This document shows, one piece after another, positions 25,394 to 32,626 of a stretch of 62,798 nucleotides of DNA. The first letter of the stretch is position 1, and each line of letters begins with the position of its first letter. Both the position numbers and the translations under genes were made by a program. The notes beneath the pieces were generated by a model. The model worked only from the letters and a program-made list of their open reading frames with translations, was not told where the DNA came from and searched no databases. Location of the stretch: contig DASWHR010000064.1 of assembly GCA_036398095.1 (NCBI GenBank), positions 1 to 62,798 on the forward strand, read 5' to 3'. This DNA comes from DASWHR01 sp036398095. GTDB taxonomy: Bacteria; Actinomycetota; AC-67.

Positions 25394-25690
25394 CTCGACC
25401 ATGAGGTGAGGTTTACATAACACTCAGTCTAAAGTTGAGCGTTAACACTAAACCTGACCAGCGCAAATAGCGGATCTACCTCACGGCGTGCCTTCCCCAA
25501 CGCTTGTGGCTCAAGTACTGCTCGAGGTGAGCCACCGGCGAGCGCCGGCCGAATTTTTGGCGGGTGGACCCTAAGCGCCGCTTCGGCTTCCCCTGAAGCG
25601 GACGCCGGGTCAACGACGGGTTCCCGGACATCGGGCCCCGGCCGTAGGGGAGTAGAGAGTGGTCGTGGCCACCGAAGGAGGCGGTCCGTA
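25394..25690 (+). promoter_or_regulatory. long structured 5' leader of ftsZ
   Basis: No convincing gene lies in this stretch. It holds a chain of possible hairpins: AGGTTTA (25409-25415) with TAAACCT (25449-25455); GTGGCTCA (25506-25513) with TGAGCCAC (25528-25535); a GC-rich stem with a following T-run (25535-25558); and CCGCTTC (25578-25584) with GAAGCGG (25595-25601). GAAGGAGG (25674-25681) is the ftsZ ribosome site. It looks like a regulated leader RNA; no known riboswitch class is recognisable to me. Confidence 0.5.
25535..25558 (+). terminator. terminator-like hairpin inside the ftsZ leader
   Basis: CCGGC (25535-25539), loop GAGC, GCCGG (25544-25548), then CCGAA and five Ts (25554-25558). 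Its first base is shared with the preceding GTGGCTCA/TGAGCCAC stem, so the two could weakly compete. The 5-bp stem and the CCGAA spacer before the Ts make it a modest terminator or attenuator. Confidence 0.42.
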
Positions 25691-26782
25691 ATGGCAACAA
25701 CCCCGCAGAACTATCTCGCGGTTATCAAGGTCGTCGGCATCGGCGGCGGCGGAGTCAACGCCGTCAACCGAATGATCGAAGAAGGCCTCAAGGGCGTCGA
25801 ATTCATCGCGATCAACACCGACGCGCAGGCCCTGCTGATGTCGGACGCAGATCTCAAGCTCGACATCGGGCGTGAGATCACCCGTGGCCTGGGTGCCGGC
25901 TCCGACCCGGAGCAGGGTCGCCGTGCCGTCGAAGACGCGCGCGACACCATCGAGGAGGTTCTCAAGGGAGCCGACATGGTGTTCGTCACCGCCGGCGAGG
26001 GCGGCGGCACCGGCACCGGCGGCGCGCCGATCGTGGCCGAGATCGCCAAGTCGCTCGGCGCCCTGACGATCGGCGTCGTGACGCGACCGTTCACGTTCGA
26101 GCGAAAGGTCCGCGGCGAGCAGGCGGAGCGCGGCATCCAAGAGTTGAAGAAGCGCGTGGATACGCTCATCGTCATCCCGAACGACCGGCTGCTCGACGTC
26201 GCCGATGAGAACACCACCATGCTGGACGCCTTCAAGATGGCCGACCAGGTCTTGTTCCAAGGCGTTCAGGGCATCACCGATCTGATCACCACGCCGGGCG
26301 TCATCAACCTGGACTTCGCCGACGTTCGGGCGATCCTGACCGATGCCGGTTCGGCGCTGCTCGGTGTGGGCCACGCCCGCTCGGACAACCGTGCGGTCGA
26401 AGCGGCCCGGGCCGCGATCTCCAGCCCGTTGCTGGAGTCCTCGATCGACGGGGCCCGCGGCGTGCTGCTCTCGATCACCGGCGGCAGCGACCTCACGCTC
26501 TACGAGATCAACGAGGCCGCCCGGATCATCAGCGATCACGCCCACCCGGACGCCAACGTCATCTTCGGAACGGCCATCGACGACTCGCTCGGCGACGAGG
26601 TCCGCGTGACCGTCATCGCCGCCGGCTTCGAGCGGTGGGCGACCCGTGAGGTCGGGTCCGACCTGACCATGGACGAAGACGAGGAAGACGAGTTCACGTC
26701 CGAGCCGGCCAAGCCGCGCCGGACGCTGGTCTTCGACTCCGACGACGAGCTGGAGGACATCCCCTCCTTCTTGCGTCGATAG
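25691..26782 (+). CDS. ftsZ: cell division GTPase FtsZ
   Basis: This 363-residue tubulin homologue polymerises into the cytokinetic ring. It begins with the nucleotide-binding IKVVGIGGGGVNAVNRMIE, has the tubulin signature GEGGGTGTG (102-110), the DRLLDVADENTTMLDAFKMAD block, and a T7 catalytic loop at NLDFADVRAIL. An acidic linker leads to the C-terminal peptide DIPSFLRR, which binds SepF and other partners. SepF is encoded downstream, and ftsA is absent from the cluster, as is usual in actinobacteria. GAAGGAGG lies 9 nt before the ATG. Confidence 0.97.
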   Translation: MATTPQNYLAVIKVVGIGGGGVNAVNRMIEEGLKGVEFIAINTDAQALLMSDADLKLDIGREITRGLGAGSDPEQGRRAVEDARDTIEEVLKGADMVFVTAGEGGGTGTGGAPIVAEIAKSLGALTIGVVTRPFTFERKVRGEQAERGIQELKKRVDTLIVIPNDRLLDVADENTTMLDAFKMADQVLFQGVQGITDLITTPGVINLDFADVRAILTDAGSALLGVGHARSDNRAVEAARAAISSPLLESSIDGARGVLLSITGGSDLTLYEINEAARIISDHAHPDANVIFGTAIDDSLGDEVRVTVIAAGFERWATREVGSDLTMDEDEEDEFTSEPAKPRRTLVFDSDDELEDIPSFLRR

Positions 26783-26809
26783 GAGGGACCGCCGGACAGG
26801 AGCACGAGC

Positions 26810-27589
26810 CTGTTCGCCTGGGGTGCATTCTCGGGGCGGGCGGGAGCGGGACCCGGCGCGTACCTCGGGACATCTGCTCTCGCCCGCTTCGGCATTTCCG
26901 CGATCTTCACGACCCGGCACGGCGGGGTCGGCGGCGCCCTGAACCTTTCCCTGGTGGCCGGCGACGATCCGGATCGCGTGCTGGCCAACCGAGCCCGGGC
27001 GCTGGAGGCGATCGGCGCCCCGCCCGGCGCGTGGACCGGCGGCAAGCAGGTCCACGCAACGACCGTCACGCGCGTCACCGCGGCCGAATGCGGCCGAGGC
27101 GCGACCGAGGTGGCCGGCGCGGCCGGCGCGATCCCCGACACCGACGCGCTCTGGACCGACGAGCCCGGCGCGGCGCTGGTGGTCCTGGTCGCCGATTGCG
27201 TTCCGATTCTGATGGCCGACCCGCGCGGGCGGCGCATCGCGGTCGTTCACGCCGGGTGGCGCGGGCTGGTCGCCGGCGTGATCGAAGCGGCCGCCGCCGT
27301 CTTCGACGATCCGTCGCGCGTCGTCGCGATGGCCGGCCCGTCGATCGGACCCTGCTGCTACGAAGTCGGGGAGGATGTCGCTCGCCCCGCGCTCGATCGC
27401 TTCGGCGGCGGCGTGATGCGCGGATCGAACCTGGATCTGTGGGCGGCCGCGGCCGCCGCGCTTCGCGACGCCGGGATCCGCGACGCCACACTGGCGCTCG
27501 CCTGCACGCGCTGCGAATCGCACCGGTTCTTCTCGCACCGCGCCGGCGATGCGGCCCGGCAGGGGCTGCTCGCCCGGCTGGACGCGTGA
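26810..27589 (+). CDS. pgeF: peptidoglycan editing factor PgeF / multicopper polyphenol oxidase family, non-canonical start
   Basis: This laccase-domain (YfiH) protein is known in E. coli to edit misincorporated L-Ser in peptidoglycan precursors. Conserved parts are FTTRHGGVGGALNLSLVAGDDP, KQVHATTV, VVLVADCVPIL (metal-site Cys), VVHAGWRGLV (His) and GPSIGPCCYEVG (Cys). The first ATG/GTG/TTG in frame is GTG 26954, which would remove the conserved FTTRHGG...LNLSL block. In the frame upstream there is only CTG 26810 (7 nt after CAGGAG) or an ATT. I therefore place the start at CTG, giving 259 residues. A sequencing error is the alternative. It lies 27 nt after ftsZ and overlaps yggS. Confidence 0.75.
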   Translation: MFAWGAFSGRAGAGPGAYLGTSALARFGISAIFTTRHGGVGGALNLSLVAGDDPDRVLANRARALEAIGAPPGAWTGGKQVHATTVTRVTAAECGRGATEVAGAAGAIPDTDALWTDEPGAALVVLVADCVPILMADPRGRRIAVVHAGWRGLVAGVIEAAAAVFDDPSRVVAMAGPSIGPCCYEVGEDVARPALDRFGGGVMRGSNLDLWAAAAAALRDAGIRDATLALACTRCESHRFFSHRAGDAARQGLLARLDA

Positions 27590-28290
27590 TGCCACCGCTT
27601 CCGCCGCCGGGACTCGGCGCCCCCGCCGTGCTCGAGCGCATCGCCGCCGCCGCCGTCCGCGCCGGCCGCGATCCATCCTCGGTCACGCTGGTCGCGGCCG
27701 CCAAGACGGTCGAGCCGGACCGAATCGTCGAAGCCGGGGTCGGCGACGTCGGCGAGAACCGCGCGCAAGAGCTTGCAGCCAAGCAGGAGGCGCTCGGTGC
27801 GTATCCGATCCGCTGGCATTTCATCGGACGGCTGCAGCGCAACAAGGTTCGGCTCGTTGCCGGCCGCGTCGCGTTGATCCATTCGGTGGACTCGTTCGAG
27901 CCGGCCCGCGCGGTCGGTGGGCGAGCCGTCGCCGCCGGCCTCGTCCAGCCGGTCCTGATCCAGGTCAACCTTAGCGGCGAAACCGCCAAGGCGGGCGTCG
28001 AGCCGGCAGGGCTCGGCGCGTTGATCGACGCGGCCCGCGAAATCGACGGCATCGAGGTGCGCGGCCTGATGACGATCCCCGCGCCCGGCGACGAGGCCGC
28101 CACCCGCGTCGTCTTCCGCTCGCTGGCCGCGGCCGCCCGCGCTCACGGCCTCGCCGACCTGTCGATGGGGATGACCGGCGACTTCGAGATCGCCGTCGAA
28201 GAGGGCGCCACGATCGTGCGGGTCGGCACCGCGATCTACGGGATTCGGCCCGCGCCGGGCGGCGGCCCGACCCCACCCGGCGGCGGATAA
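27589..28290 (+). CDS. yggS: YggS/PLPBP family pyridoxal-phosphate homeostasis protein
   Basis: This 233-residue TIM-barrel protein binds PLP but has no known catalytic activity; it buffers PLP and affects amino-acid pools. Motifs are TLVAAAKTVEPDRIVEAG, where the lysine is the PLP anchor, plus VGDVGENRAQEL, WHFIGRLQRNKV, IHSVDSF, LIQVNLSGETAKAG and MGMTGDFEIAVEEGATIVRVGTAIYG. The ATG overlaps the A of the pgeF stop (TGATG), so the two are coupled. The glycine/proline-rich C-terminus is short. Confidence 0.93.
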   Translation: MPPLPPPGLGAPAVLERIAAAAVRAGRDPSSVTLVAAAKTVEPDRIVEAGVGDVGENRAQELAAKQEALGAYPIRWHFIGRLQRNKVRLVAGRVALIHSVDSFEPARAVGGRAVAAGLVQPVLIQVNLSGETAKAGVEPAGLGALIDAAREIDGIEVRGLMTIPAPGDEAATRVVFRSLAAAARAHGLADLSMGMTGDFEIAVEEGATIVRVGTAIYGIRPAPGGGPTPPGGG

Positions 28291-28388
28291 GATTCTTCGT
28301 CGGGATGGGCTTGCTTCCCATCTTCGACGCCGATCAGCCGCTCCTGGCTTACCATGCCGGGAAGCACACAGGAGGCGGAGAGAACACG

Positions 28389-28865
28389 ATGGCCGGACTG
28401 TGGAAGAAAACGCTGGTGTACCTCGGCCTGATGGAAGAGGACGAGGAGCTGGAAGAGATCACGCCGCAGGCCCCTGAGCGGCGGGAAGAGCCGACGCGCA
28501 TGGTTCGGACGCTGGCTCGCGACGAGCCGGCGTCGAATCATCCGGCCGGCCGCGGCGTCGTCCGTCAGCTCACGACCAGCGCGTCGCCGCGGCAGGTGCA
28601 CGTCGTGGAGCCTCGCGTCTACGACGACGCGCAGGAGTTCGGCGACCGGTTCAAGGCGGGTGTGCCGGTGATCATCAACCTTCGCTCGACCGAGCCGCGA
28701 CACGCCCCGAAGATCCTTCATTTCGCGTCGGGGCTCGTCTACGGTCTGAGCGGCCGGATGCAGAAGGTCGCCGACTCGGTCTATCTGATCACGCCGGTCA
28801 ACGTCGAAGTCTCCGCGGACGAGAAGCGGCGACTCGCCGAGCACGGCTTCTTCGGCGAAGCGTAG
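28389..28865 (+). CDS. sepF: cell division protein SepF
   Basis: This 158-residue protein anchors FtsZ to the membrane. The N-terminal amphipathic membrane helix is MAGLWKKTLVYLGLME, followed by an acidic linker. The SepF core includes VHVVEPRVYDDAQEFGDRFKAGVPVIINL and HFASGLVYGLSGRMQKVADSVYLITPVNVEVS. The ATG at 28389 is chosen over ATG 28305 because it begins the amphipathic helix and follows AGGAGG (28370-28375) and CGGAG. In actinobacteria without FtsA, SepF is the main FtsZ membrane anchor. Confidence 0.94.
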   Translation: MAGLWKKTLVYLGLMEEDEELEEITPQAPERREEPTRMVRTLARDEPASNHPAGRGVVRQLTTSASPRQVHVVEPRVYDDAQEFGDRFKAGVPVIINLRSTEPRHAPKILHFASGLVYGLSGRMQKVADSVYLITPVNVEVSADEKRRLAEHGFFGEA

Positions 28866-28871
28866 CCGTCG

Positions 28872-29129
28872 GTGGCCGTCCTCTGCCTGCTGCTGCGCAT
28901 CTACACGTTCGTCATCTTCGCGCGGCTGATCTTGTCCTGGTTCCCGCAGATCCCCGAAGCGATCCGTCCGATCGTGGGGGTCTTGTACTCGATCACCGAG
29001 CCGGTGCTGCGGCTCGCGCGGCCGCTGATCCCGCCGGTTCGCATCGGGATGGGCGCGATGGACTTCTCGCCCATATTGGTCTTCGTGGTGCTGGGCATCG
29101 TGTCCCAGGCGGTGTGCGCGGCGGCGTGA
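28872..29129 (+). CDS. yggT: YggT/YlmG family membrane protein
   Basis: This 85-residue protein has two hydrophobic helices (about 2-20 and 64-84) around the family block ILSWFPQIPEAIRPIVGVLYSITEPVLRLARPLIPPVRIGMGAMDFSPILVF, seen here as separate conserved pieces ILSWFP, ITEPVLRLARPLIPP and DFSPIL. YggT proteins sit beside sepF in most Gram-positive genomes and affect division or membrane organisation. The GTG start lies 6 nt after the sepF stop. Confidence 0.92.
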   Translation: MAVLCLLLRIYTFVIFARLILSWFPQIPEAIRPIVGVLYSITEPVLRLARPLIPPVRIGMGAMDFSPILVFVVLGIVSQAVCAAA

Positions 29130-29163
29130 CTTTCCGCCGCAGCGTGGTAGGTTCGGAGATGCG

Positions 29164-30078
29164 ATGACGATCACCCCGCACGACATACAGAACAAGGAAT
29201 TCCGCGAGGCGTTCCGCGGCTACAACGAAGACGATGTCGATACCTTCCTCGACGAGGTTGCCGAAGAATTCGGCCGCGTCTTCGCCGAGAACCAGCGGTT
29301 GCGAATCCAGCTTGCTTCCGTCCAGCAGGACGCCGCGCAACACGGGGCGCCGATCCCGGCACCGGCGGTGTCCGCGCCCGCCCCGGCGGTTCGCGCGGAG
29401 GAGAGGGCCGAGGCGCGCGAAGAGATGAAGCGAGCGCTCGTCGCGACGCAACGCGCCGCCGAAGCCGCGCTCGAGGAAGCGAAGCGTCGCGCGGCCGAGA
29501 TCATCGCGCGTGCCGACCAGCGCGCCAAAGAGATCGACGAGATGACCGCGCGCCGCGCCAAGGACGTCGACTCCGGCGCGGCCGGCGCGCTCACCTCGAT
29601 CCAAGCGCGTGTCGAGGAGCTTCGCCGGCAAGAGATCGAGCTGCGCACGAGGCTTCGCCGAATGCTCGCCGAGCACGTCAAGATGCTTCAGCAACTGGAA
29701 GGCGAATCGGTCGCCGGGACCGCGAGCGAGCCGCCATCCGCGCCCCCGGCCGCACCCCCATCCGCGCCTCCGGCCGCATCGGCCGCTCCTCCCGCCAAGT
29801 CAGGGAGCCGTTGGGACACGCCGCGGGTCAAAGCCGTTCCGCCCGACGGGCCGCGCCCGGCCGGATTGGGGCTGCGGCGCGCTCAGACGGCAGTCTCCGA
29901 GCAGTCGCCCGGCGAGGCGCGGCCGATGGGGCTGCGCCCGGGTGGACCATCCGCGGGAACCGAGGCAGACACCCGCGCCGCCGTCGTGGCGCGCATGACC
30001 CGCGACCTGGGCGACGCGGCCAACGCGCCGGATCCGGCGACCCGGCCGGAGACGCGTGAGGCCTTCTGGCGCCGCTGA
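29164..30078 (+). CDS. divIVA: polar growth / septum-site protein DivIVA (Wag31-like)
   Basis: This 304-residue coiled-coil scaffold binds negatively curved membrane at poles and septa. The diagnostic N-terminal domain reads TPHDIQNKEFREAFRGYNEDDVDTFLDEV, followed by a central coiled coil rich in Ala/Glu/Arg (about 75-180). The long Pro/Ala-rich tail (from about 185) has no recognisable domain. A -10-like TAGGTT (29148-29153) lies 10 nt before the ATG with GGAG in between, so it may have its own promoter in addition to read-through from yggT. Confidence 0.93.
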   Translation: MTITPHDIQNKEFREAFRGYNEDDVDTFLDEVAEEFGRVFAENQRLRIQLASVQQDAAQHGAPIPAPAVSAPAPAVRAEERAEAREEMKRALVATQRAAEAALEEAKRRAAEIIARADQRAKEIDEMTARRAKDVDSGAAGALTSIQARVEELRRQEIELRTRLRRMLAEHVKMLQQLEGESVAGTASEPPSAPPAAPPSAPPAASAAPPAKSGSRWDTPRVKAVPPDGPRPAGLGLRRAQTAVSEQSPGEARPMGLRPGGPSAGTEADTRAAVVARMTRDLGDAANAPDPATRPETREAFWRR

Positions 30079-30128
30079 GCGCAGGTTCGCATCTCCCCGG
30101 TTTGTGCCGTTAGGCTGGTTCCTGGCAT

Positions 30129-30156
30129 GCCCGAGGGCTAAGCGTTAGACTCGGGC
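30129..30156 (+). terminator. U-less hairpin after divIVA, overlapping a -10-like element
   Basis: GCCCGAG (30129-30135) pairs with CTCGGGC (30150-30156). It may end the divIVA transcript, since many actinobacterial terminators lack U-tracts. The -10-like TAGACT (30146-30151) lies partly inside the right arm and could serve the next gene. Confidence 0.45.
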
Positions 30157-30198
30157 GCCGTTCGTCCGGGACGGAAATTGACGGAAGGAGCGTTTGGT

Positions 30199-30816
30199 TT
30201 GATCGCTGCGAGCGCCGTGCTGGTCGTCGTTGCATTCGTGACGCTGATCATCGGCATTTTCCAGACGGGCCTCGGATTGATCTGGGTTTCGATCGCATCC
30301 AGCGTCCTCGCCGCGATTTTCCTCCTGCTCGGTGTCGTGAAGGGACGGCCGCCGCGCGTCGCCACCGCCGGAGCGGAGTACGGCGAGCCCGCGTGGGGCG
30401 ATGCCGCCGGAGCGCCCACGTTCACCGAAGCGCCGACGGCCGCCGCCGAAGCACCGCCGGCGATCATCCTCGGCGACGAAGAAGACGAAGAATTCGAAGA
30501 GGAAGCGCCCGTCGAGGAGATGCTTCCACCGCGCCGCAGCACGGCCGCGCCGCCCAGTCGTAGCACGACTCGTTCGACGACGAGCCGTACGACGACGAGC
30601 CGCGCGACAGCGAGCCGCGCGCCGGCCAAGAAGGCCGCGGCGAAGAAGACCGCCGCGCGCACGCCCGCCGCGCAGCAGCCGGTCGTCGTCATCCCCGACC
30701 GCGACAAGTTCCACAAGGCCGCGTGCCGCTACGCCAAGGGCCCCGGAACGATGAAGCTCACCAAGAGCGAAGCCCGCCGCGAGGGCTACAAAGCCTGCGG
30801 CGTCTGCAAGCCCTGA
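30199..30816 (+). CDS. two-TM membrane protein with C-terminal His/Cys motif (unrecognised)
   Basis: This 205-residue protein has two transmembrane helices (about 2-20 and 28-47), a cytoplasmic acidic stretch (DEEDEEFEEEAP), a low-complexity Ser/Arg/Thr then Ala/Lys linker, and a short C-terminal module. The module has H172 and C176 (FHKAACRY), then GYKACGVCKP with C200 and C203. This H-x3-C ... C-x2-C pattern resembles the small zinc-binding tail seen in some nucleases and Ada-like proteins. TTG 30199 is chosen because AAGGAG (30185-30190) lies 8 nt upstream; an earlier in-frame TTG (30178) has no ribosome site. Confidence 0.72.
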   Translation: MIAASAVLVVVAFVTLIIGIFQTGLGLIWVSIASSVLAAIFLLLGVVKGRPPRVATAGAEYGEPAWGDAAGAPTFTEAPTAAAEAPPAIILGDEEDEEFEEEAPVEEMLPPRRSTAAPPSRSTTRSTTSRTTTSRATASRAPAKKAAAKKTAARTPAAQQPVVVIPDRDKFHKAACRYAKGPGTMKLTKSEARREGYKACGVCKP

Positions 30817-30837
30817 CGGGCTCCAAAGACTGCCCGT
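30816..30837 (+). terminator. U-less hairpin after the membrane/Cys-motif gene
   Basis: ACGGGC (30816-30821) and GCCCGT (30832-30837) form a 6-bp stem with a 10-nt loop directly at the stop codon. There is no U-tract. Confidence 0.4.
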
Positions 30838-30898
30838 TCGTCCATTGCCGAATCCCCGCACCGAGATCACCGTGTGGCGACCTCGATGAAGGGAGTGG

Positions 30899-31276
30899 AT
30901 GATGCACGTCCGCCGTTTCACGCTACTCGTGATCCTGCTTCTGGCGGGGACCGCCTGCGGGCGGGACCCGGTCGATGCGCGAACGAGCGATGGACTCGAC
31001 GTTCGCTACGACCATGTTCTCGATATCCATTGCGGTGTCTGGGGGACGACGTTCGACGGCAGCGACTGGGACGCCGACCCGATCATCGACGACGGCAGCA
31101 AGCCGCGACCTGAGTGGAGAGCGGAGGATGAACAAGATGGCGACGCCAATGACGCGATAGCCGGGGCAATCAGGCTAGTGTCCAAGGACGTCGCCGTCTT
31201 CGAAAGTCGTGGGGGTCTCGTTGCCCGATTCACGCGCCGGCCGGCGCCGTGGCCGGACGATGACGTGTGTGAATAG
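30899..31276 (+). CDS. small predicted lipoprotein, unknown function
   Basis: This 125-residue protein has a short basic start, a hydrophobic core (FTLLVILLLAG) and a lipobox AGTAC with Cys20. The mature part is acidic and Asp/Trp-rich (GSDWDADPIIDDGSK, EDEQDGDANDA), with one more cysteine in HCGVWG and one near the end. I recognise no domain. The tandem ATGATG start follows AAGGGAG. It stands between a hairpin and the convergent DUF222 gene. Confidence 0.68.
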   Translation: MMHVRRFTLLVILLLAGTACGRDPVDARTSDGLDVRYDHVLDIHCGVWGTTFDGSDWDADPIIDDGSKPRPEWRAEDEQDGDANDAIAGAIRLVSKDVAVFESRGGLVARFTRRPAPWPDDDVCE

Positions 31277-31348
31277 CGCCACTCGGGTCGAGGGCACGCC
31301 AATGGGATCCGATGGGGGTTCCGGTCGGATGTCTGTGGGGCCGGGCGG

Positions 31349-32578
31349 TTACTCGCGGGGCGGTGGCCGCGTGGGTGGCGGGCTTTCGTAGCGGCGGCCG
31401 CGGTGGGTGAACACGATGGTGGCGTCGGGGTTGATGGTGATGTTCCAGCCGCGGTTGTGGATGCGGCGGTGGCAGCGGCGGCAGAGGCTGAGGAGGTTTT
31501 CGGGTGTGGATCGGCCGCCGTTTATGCGGTGGATGATGTGGTGGAGATCGGTCCAGTTGAGGGGCCGGTGGCAGCCGGGGAAGCGGCAGCCTTGGTCGCG
31601 GGCTTGGACGGCGCGGCGGATGCGGCGGGGGATGGGGGATGTTGGGTCGCCGACGGCGATGGGTTGGCCGTTGCGGAAGATGATGGGGAGCACGTCGCTG
31701 TCGCAGAGCAGTGTGTGGGTGCCGATCGGGGAGAGGAGCGGCGCGCGTCCGGTGAGGGCCCAGAGGAGTCGTGCGGCGGCGTCGTTGTGGGTGAGGTCGG
31801 CGATGTCGATGATGGCGGCGACGACCGGCCGGGATCTGCTCTGGCGGTGGCCGCCGGCGTTTTGCGTGAGTGCGATGAGTGCGTCGTAGCGCATTTGGGC
31901 GCGGCTGCGCGGATCGGTTGTGGTGGTGGGGTCTGGTGGGCCGGCTTCGCGGTCGAGGGCGTTGATGAGGCCGGCGATGGAGGTGGGGTCGCCCTCGCCG
32001 TAGAAGCTTGCGCGGCCGTCGAGGTGGGGTTGGAAGGCGATGAAGCTGCGCTCGACGTCATTTGTTTCGCGTTGTTGGGTGAGGTCGCGGCGTCGGCGTG
32101 TGGCTTCGTCTTCGACGAGGCCGACGAGTTGGTCGGGGTCGGCGTTGATCGCGGTGGGGATCTGCTCGCCGATGAGCCGGTCGATTTCAATTCGATCCTG
32201 TGTGCGGCACGGTTTGACGGCATGGGCGATGCTGCGGGCCTGTGACCAGGAGAGCACGCCTGATTGGGCGGCGGCCATAGTGCGCGGCATCGCCGATACG
32301 ACGGCGGCGATGCGGGTGATCGCGCGGGACTCGTAGCTGGTTTGGCGCGCATCCATTTGCAGCATGATTTCGGCGGGAAGGCCGGCGCCGGTTTCGAAGC
32401 CGCCGCGCGCGACGACCGCGGCCGCGGTTGCGGTCAGCCGATCCGCGGCACGCACCGCGTCGATGGCGAGTTCGGCGGCGCGCTCGGGTGCGTCGATAGC
32501 GAGGCGCTGGATGCGTTCGACCACGCGCGATAGCTCGGCGCGGACCTCGTCGATGTCGCAACGCTTGATGGAAAGCAT
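31349..32578 (-). CDS. DUF222 / 13E12-type HNH endonuclease domain protein
   Basis: This 409-residue protein has an N-terminal DUF222 region (VERIQRLAIDAPERAAELAIDAVRAADRL, then ITRIAAVVSAMPRTMAAAQSGVLSWSQA). The C-terminal HNH module has CRFPGC, LHHIIHRINGG, NLLSLC and RRCH. It matches the 13E12 repeat family that is multicopy and mobile-like in actinobacteria, where function is unproven. It lies opposite to the surrounding division genes, and convergent to the lipoprotein gene. The DNA is locally biased (strings of GGCGG/GTGG on the plus strand), unlike its neighbours. The ATG at 32578 begins LSIKRCDIDEVRAEL. Confidence 0.88.
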   Translation of the reverse strand: MLSIKRCDIDEVRAELSRVVERIQRLAIDAPERAAELAIDAVRAADRLTATAAAVVARGGFETGAGLPAEIMLQMDARQTSYESRAITRIAAVVSAMPRTMAAAQSGVLSWSQARSIAHAVKPCRTQDRIEIDRLIGEQIPTAINADPDQLVGLVEDEATRRRRDLTQQRETNDVERSFIAFQPHLDGRASFYGEGDPTSIAGLINALDREAGPPDPTTTTDPRSRAQMRYDALIALTQNAGGHRQSRSRPVVAAIIDIADLTHNDAAARLLWALTGRAPLLSPIGTHTLLCDSDVLPIIFRNGQPIAVGDPTSPIPRRIRRAVQARDQGCRFPGCHRPLNWTDLHHIIHRINGGRSTPENLLSLCRRCHRRIHNRGWNITINPDATIVFTHRGRRYESPPPTRPPPRE

Positions 32579-32626
32579 GCGACAACCATAGAACAGGGGT
32601 ACGACAACAACGATCGATGCGTGTGG

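Noticed and set aside
25610..27676. 688-codon minus-strand frame opposite ftsZ and pgeF
   Set aside because: Composition is that of an antisense shadow, and it runs through two conserved genes and the ftsZ ribosome site.
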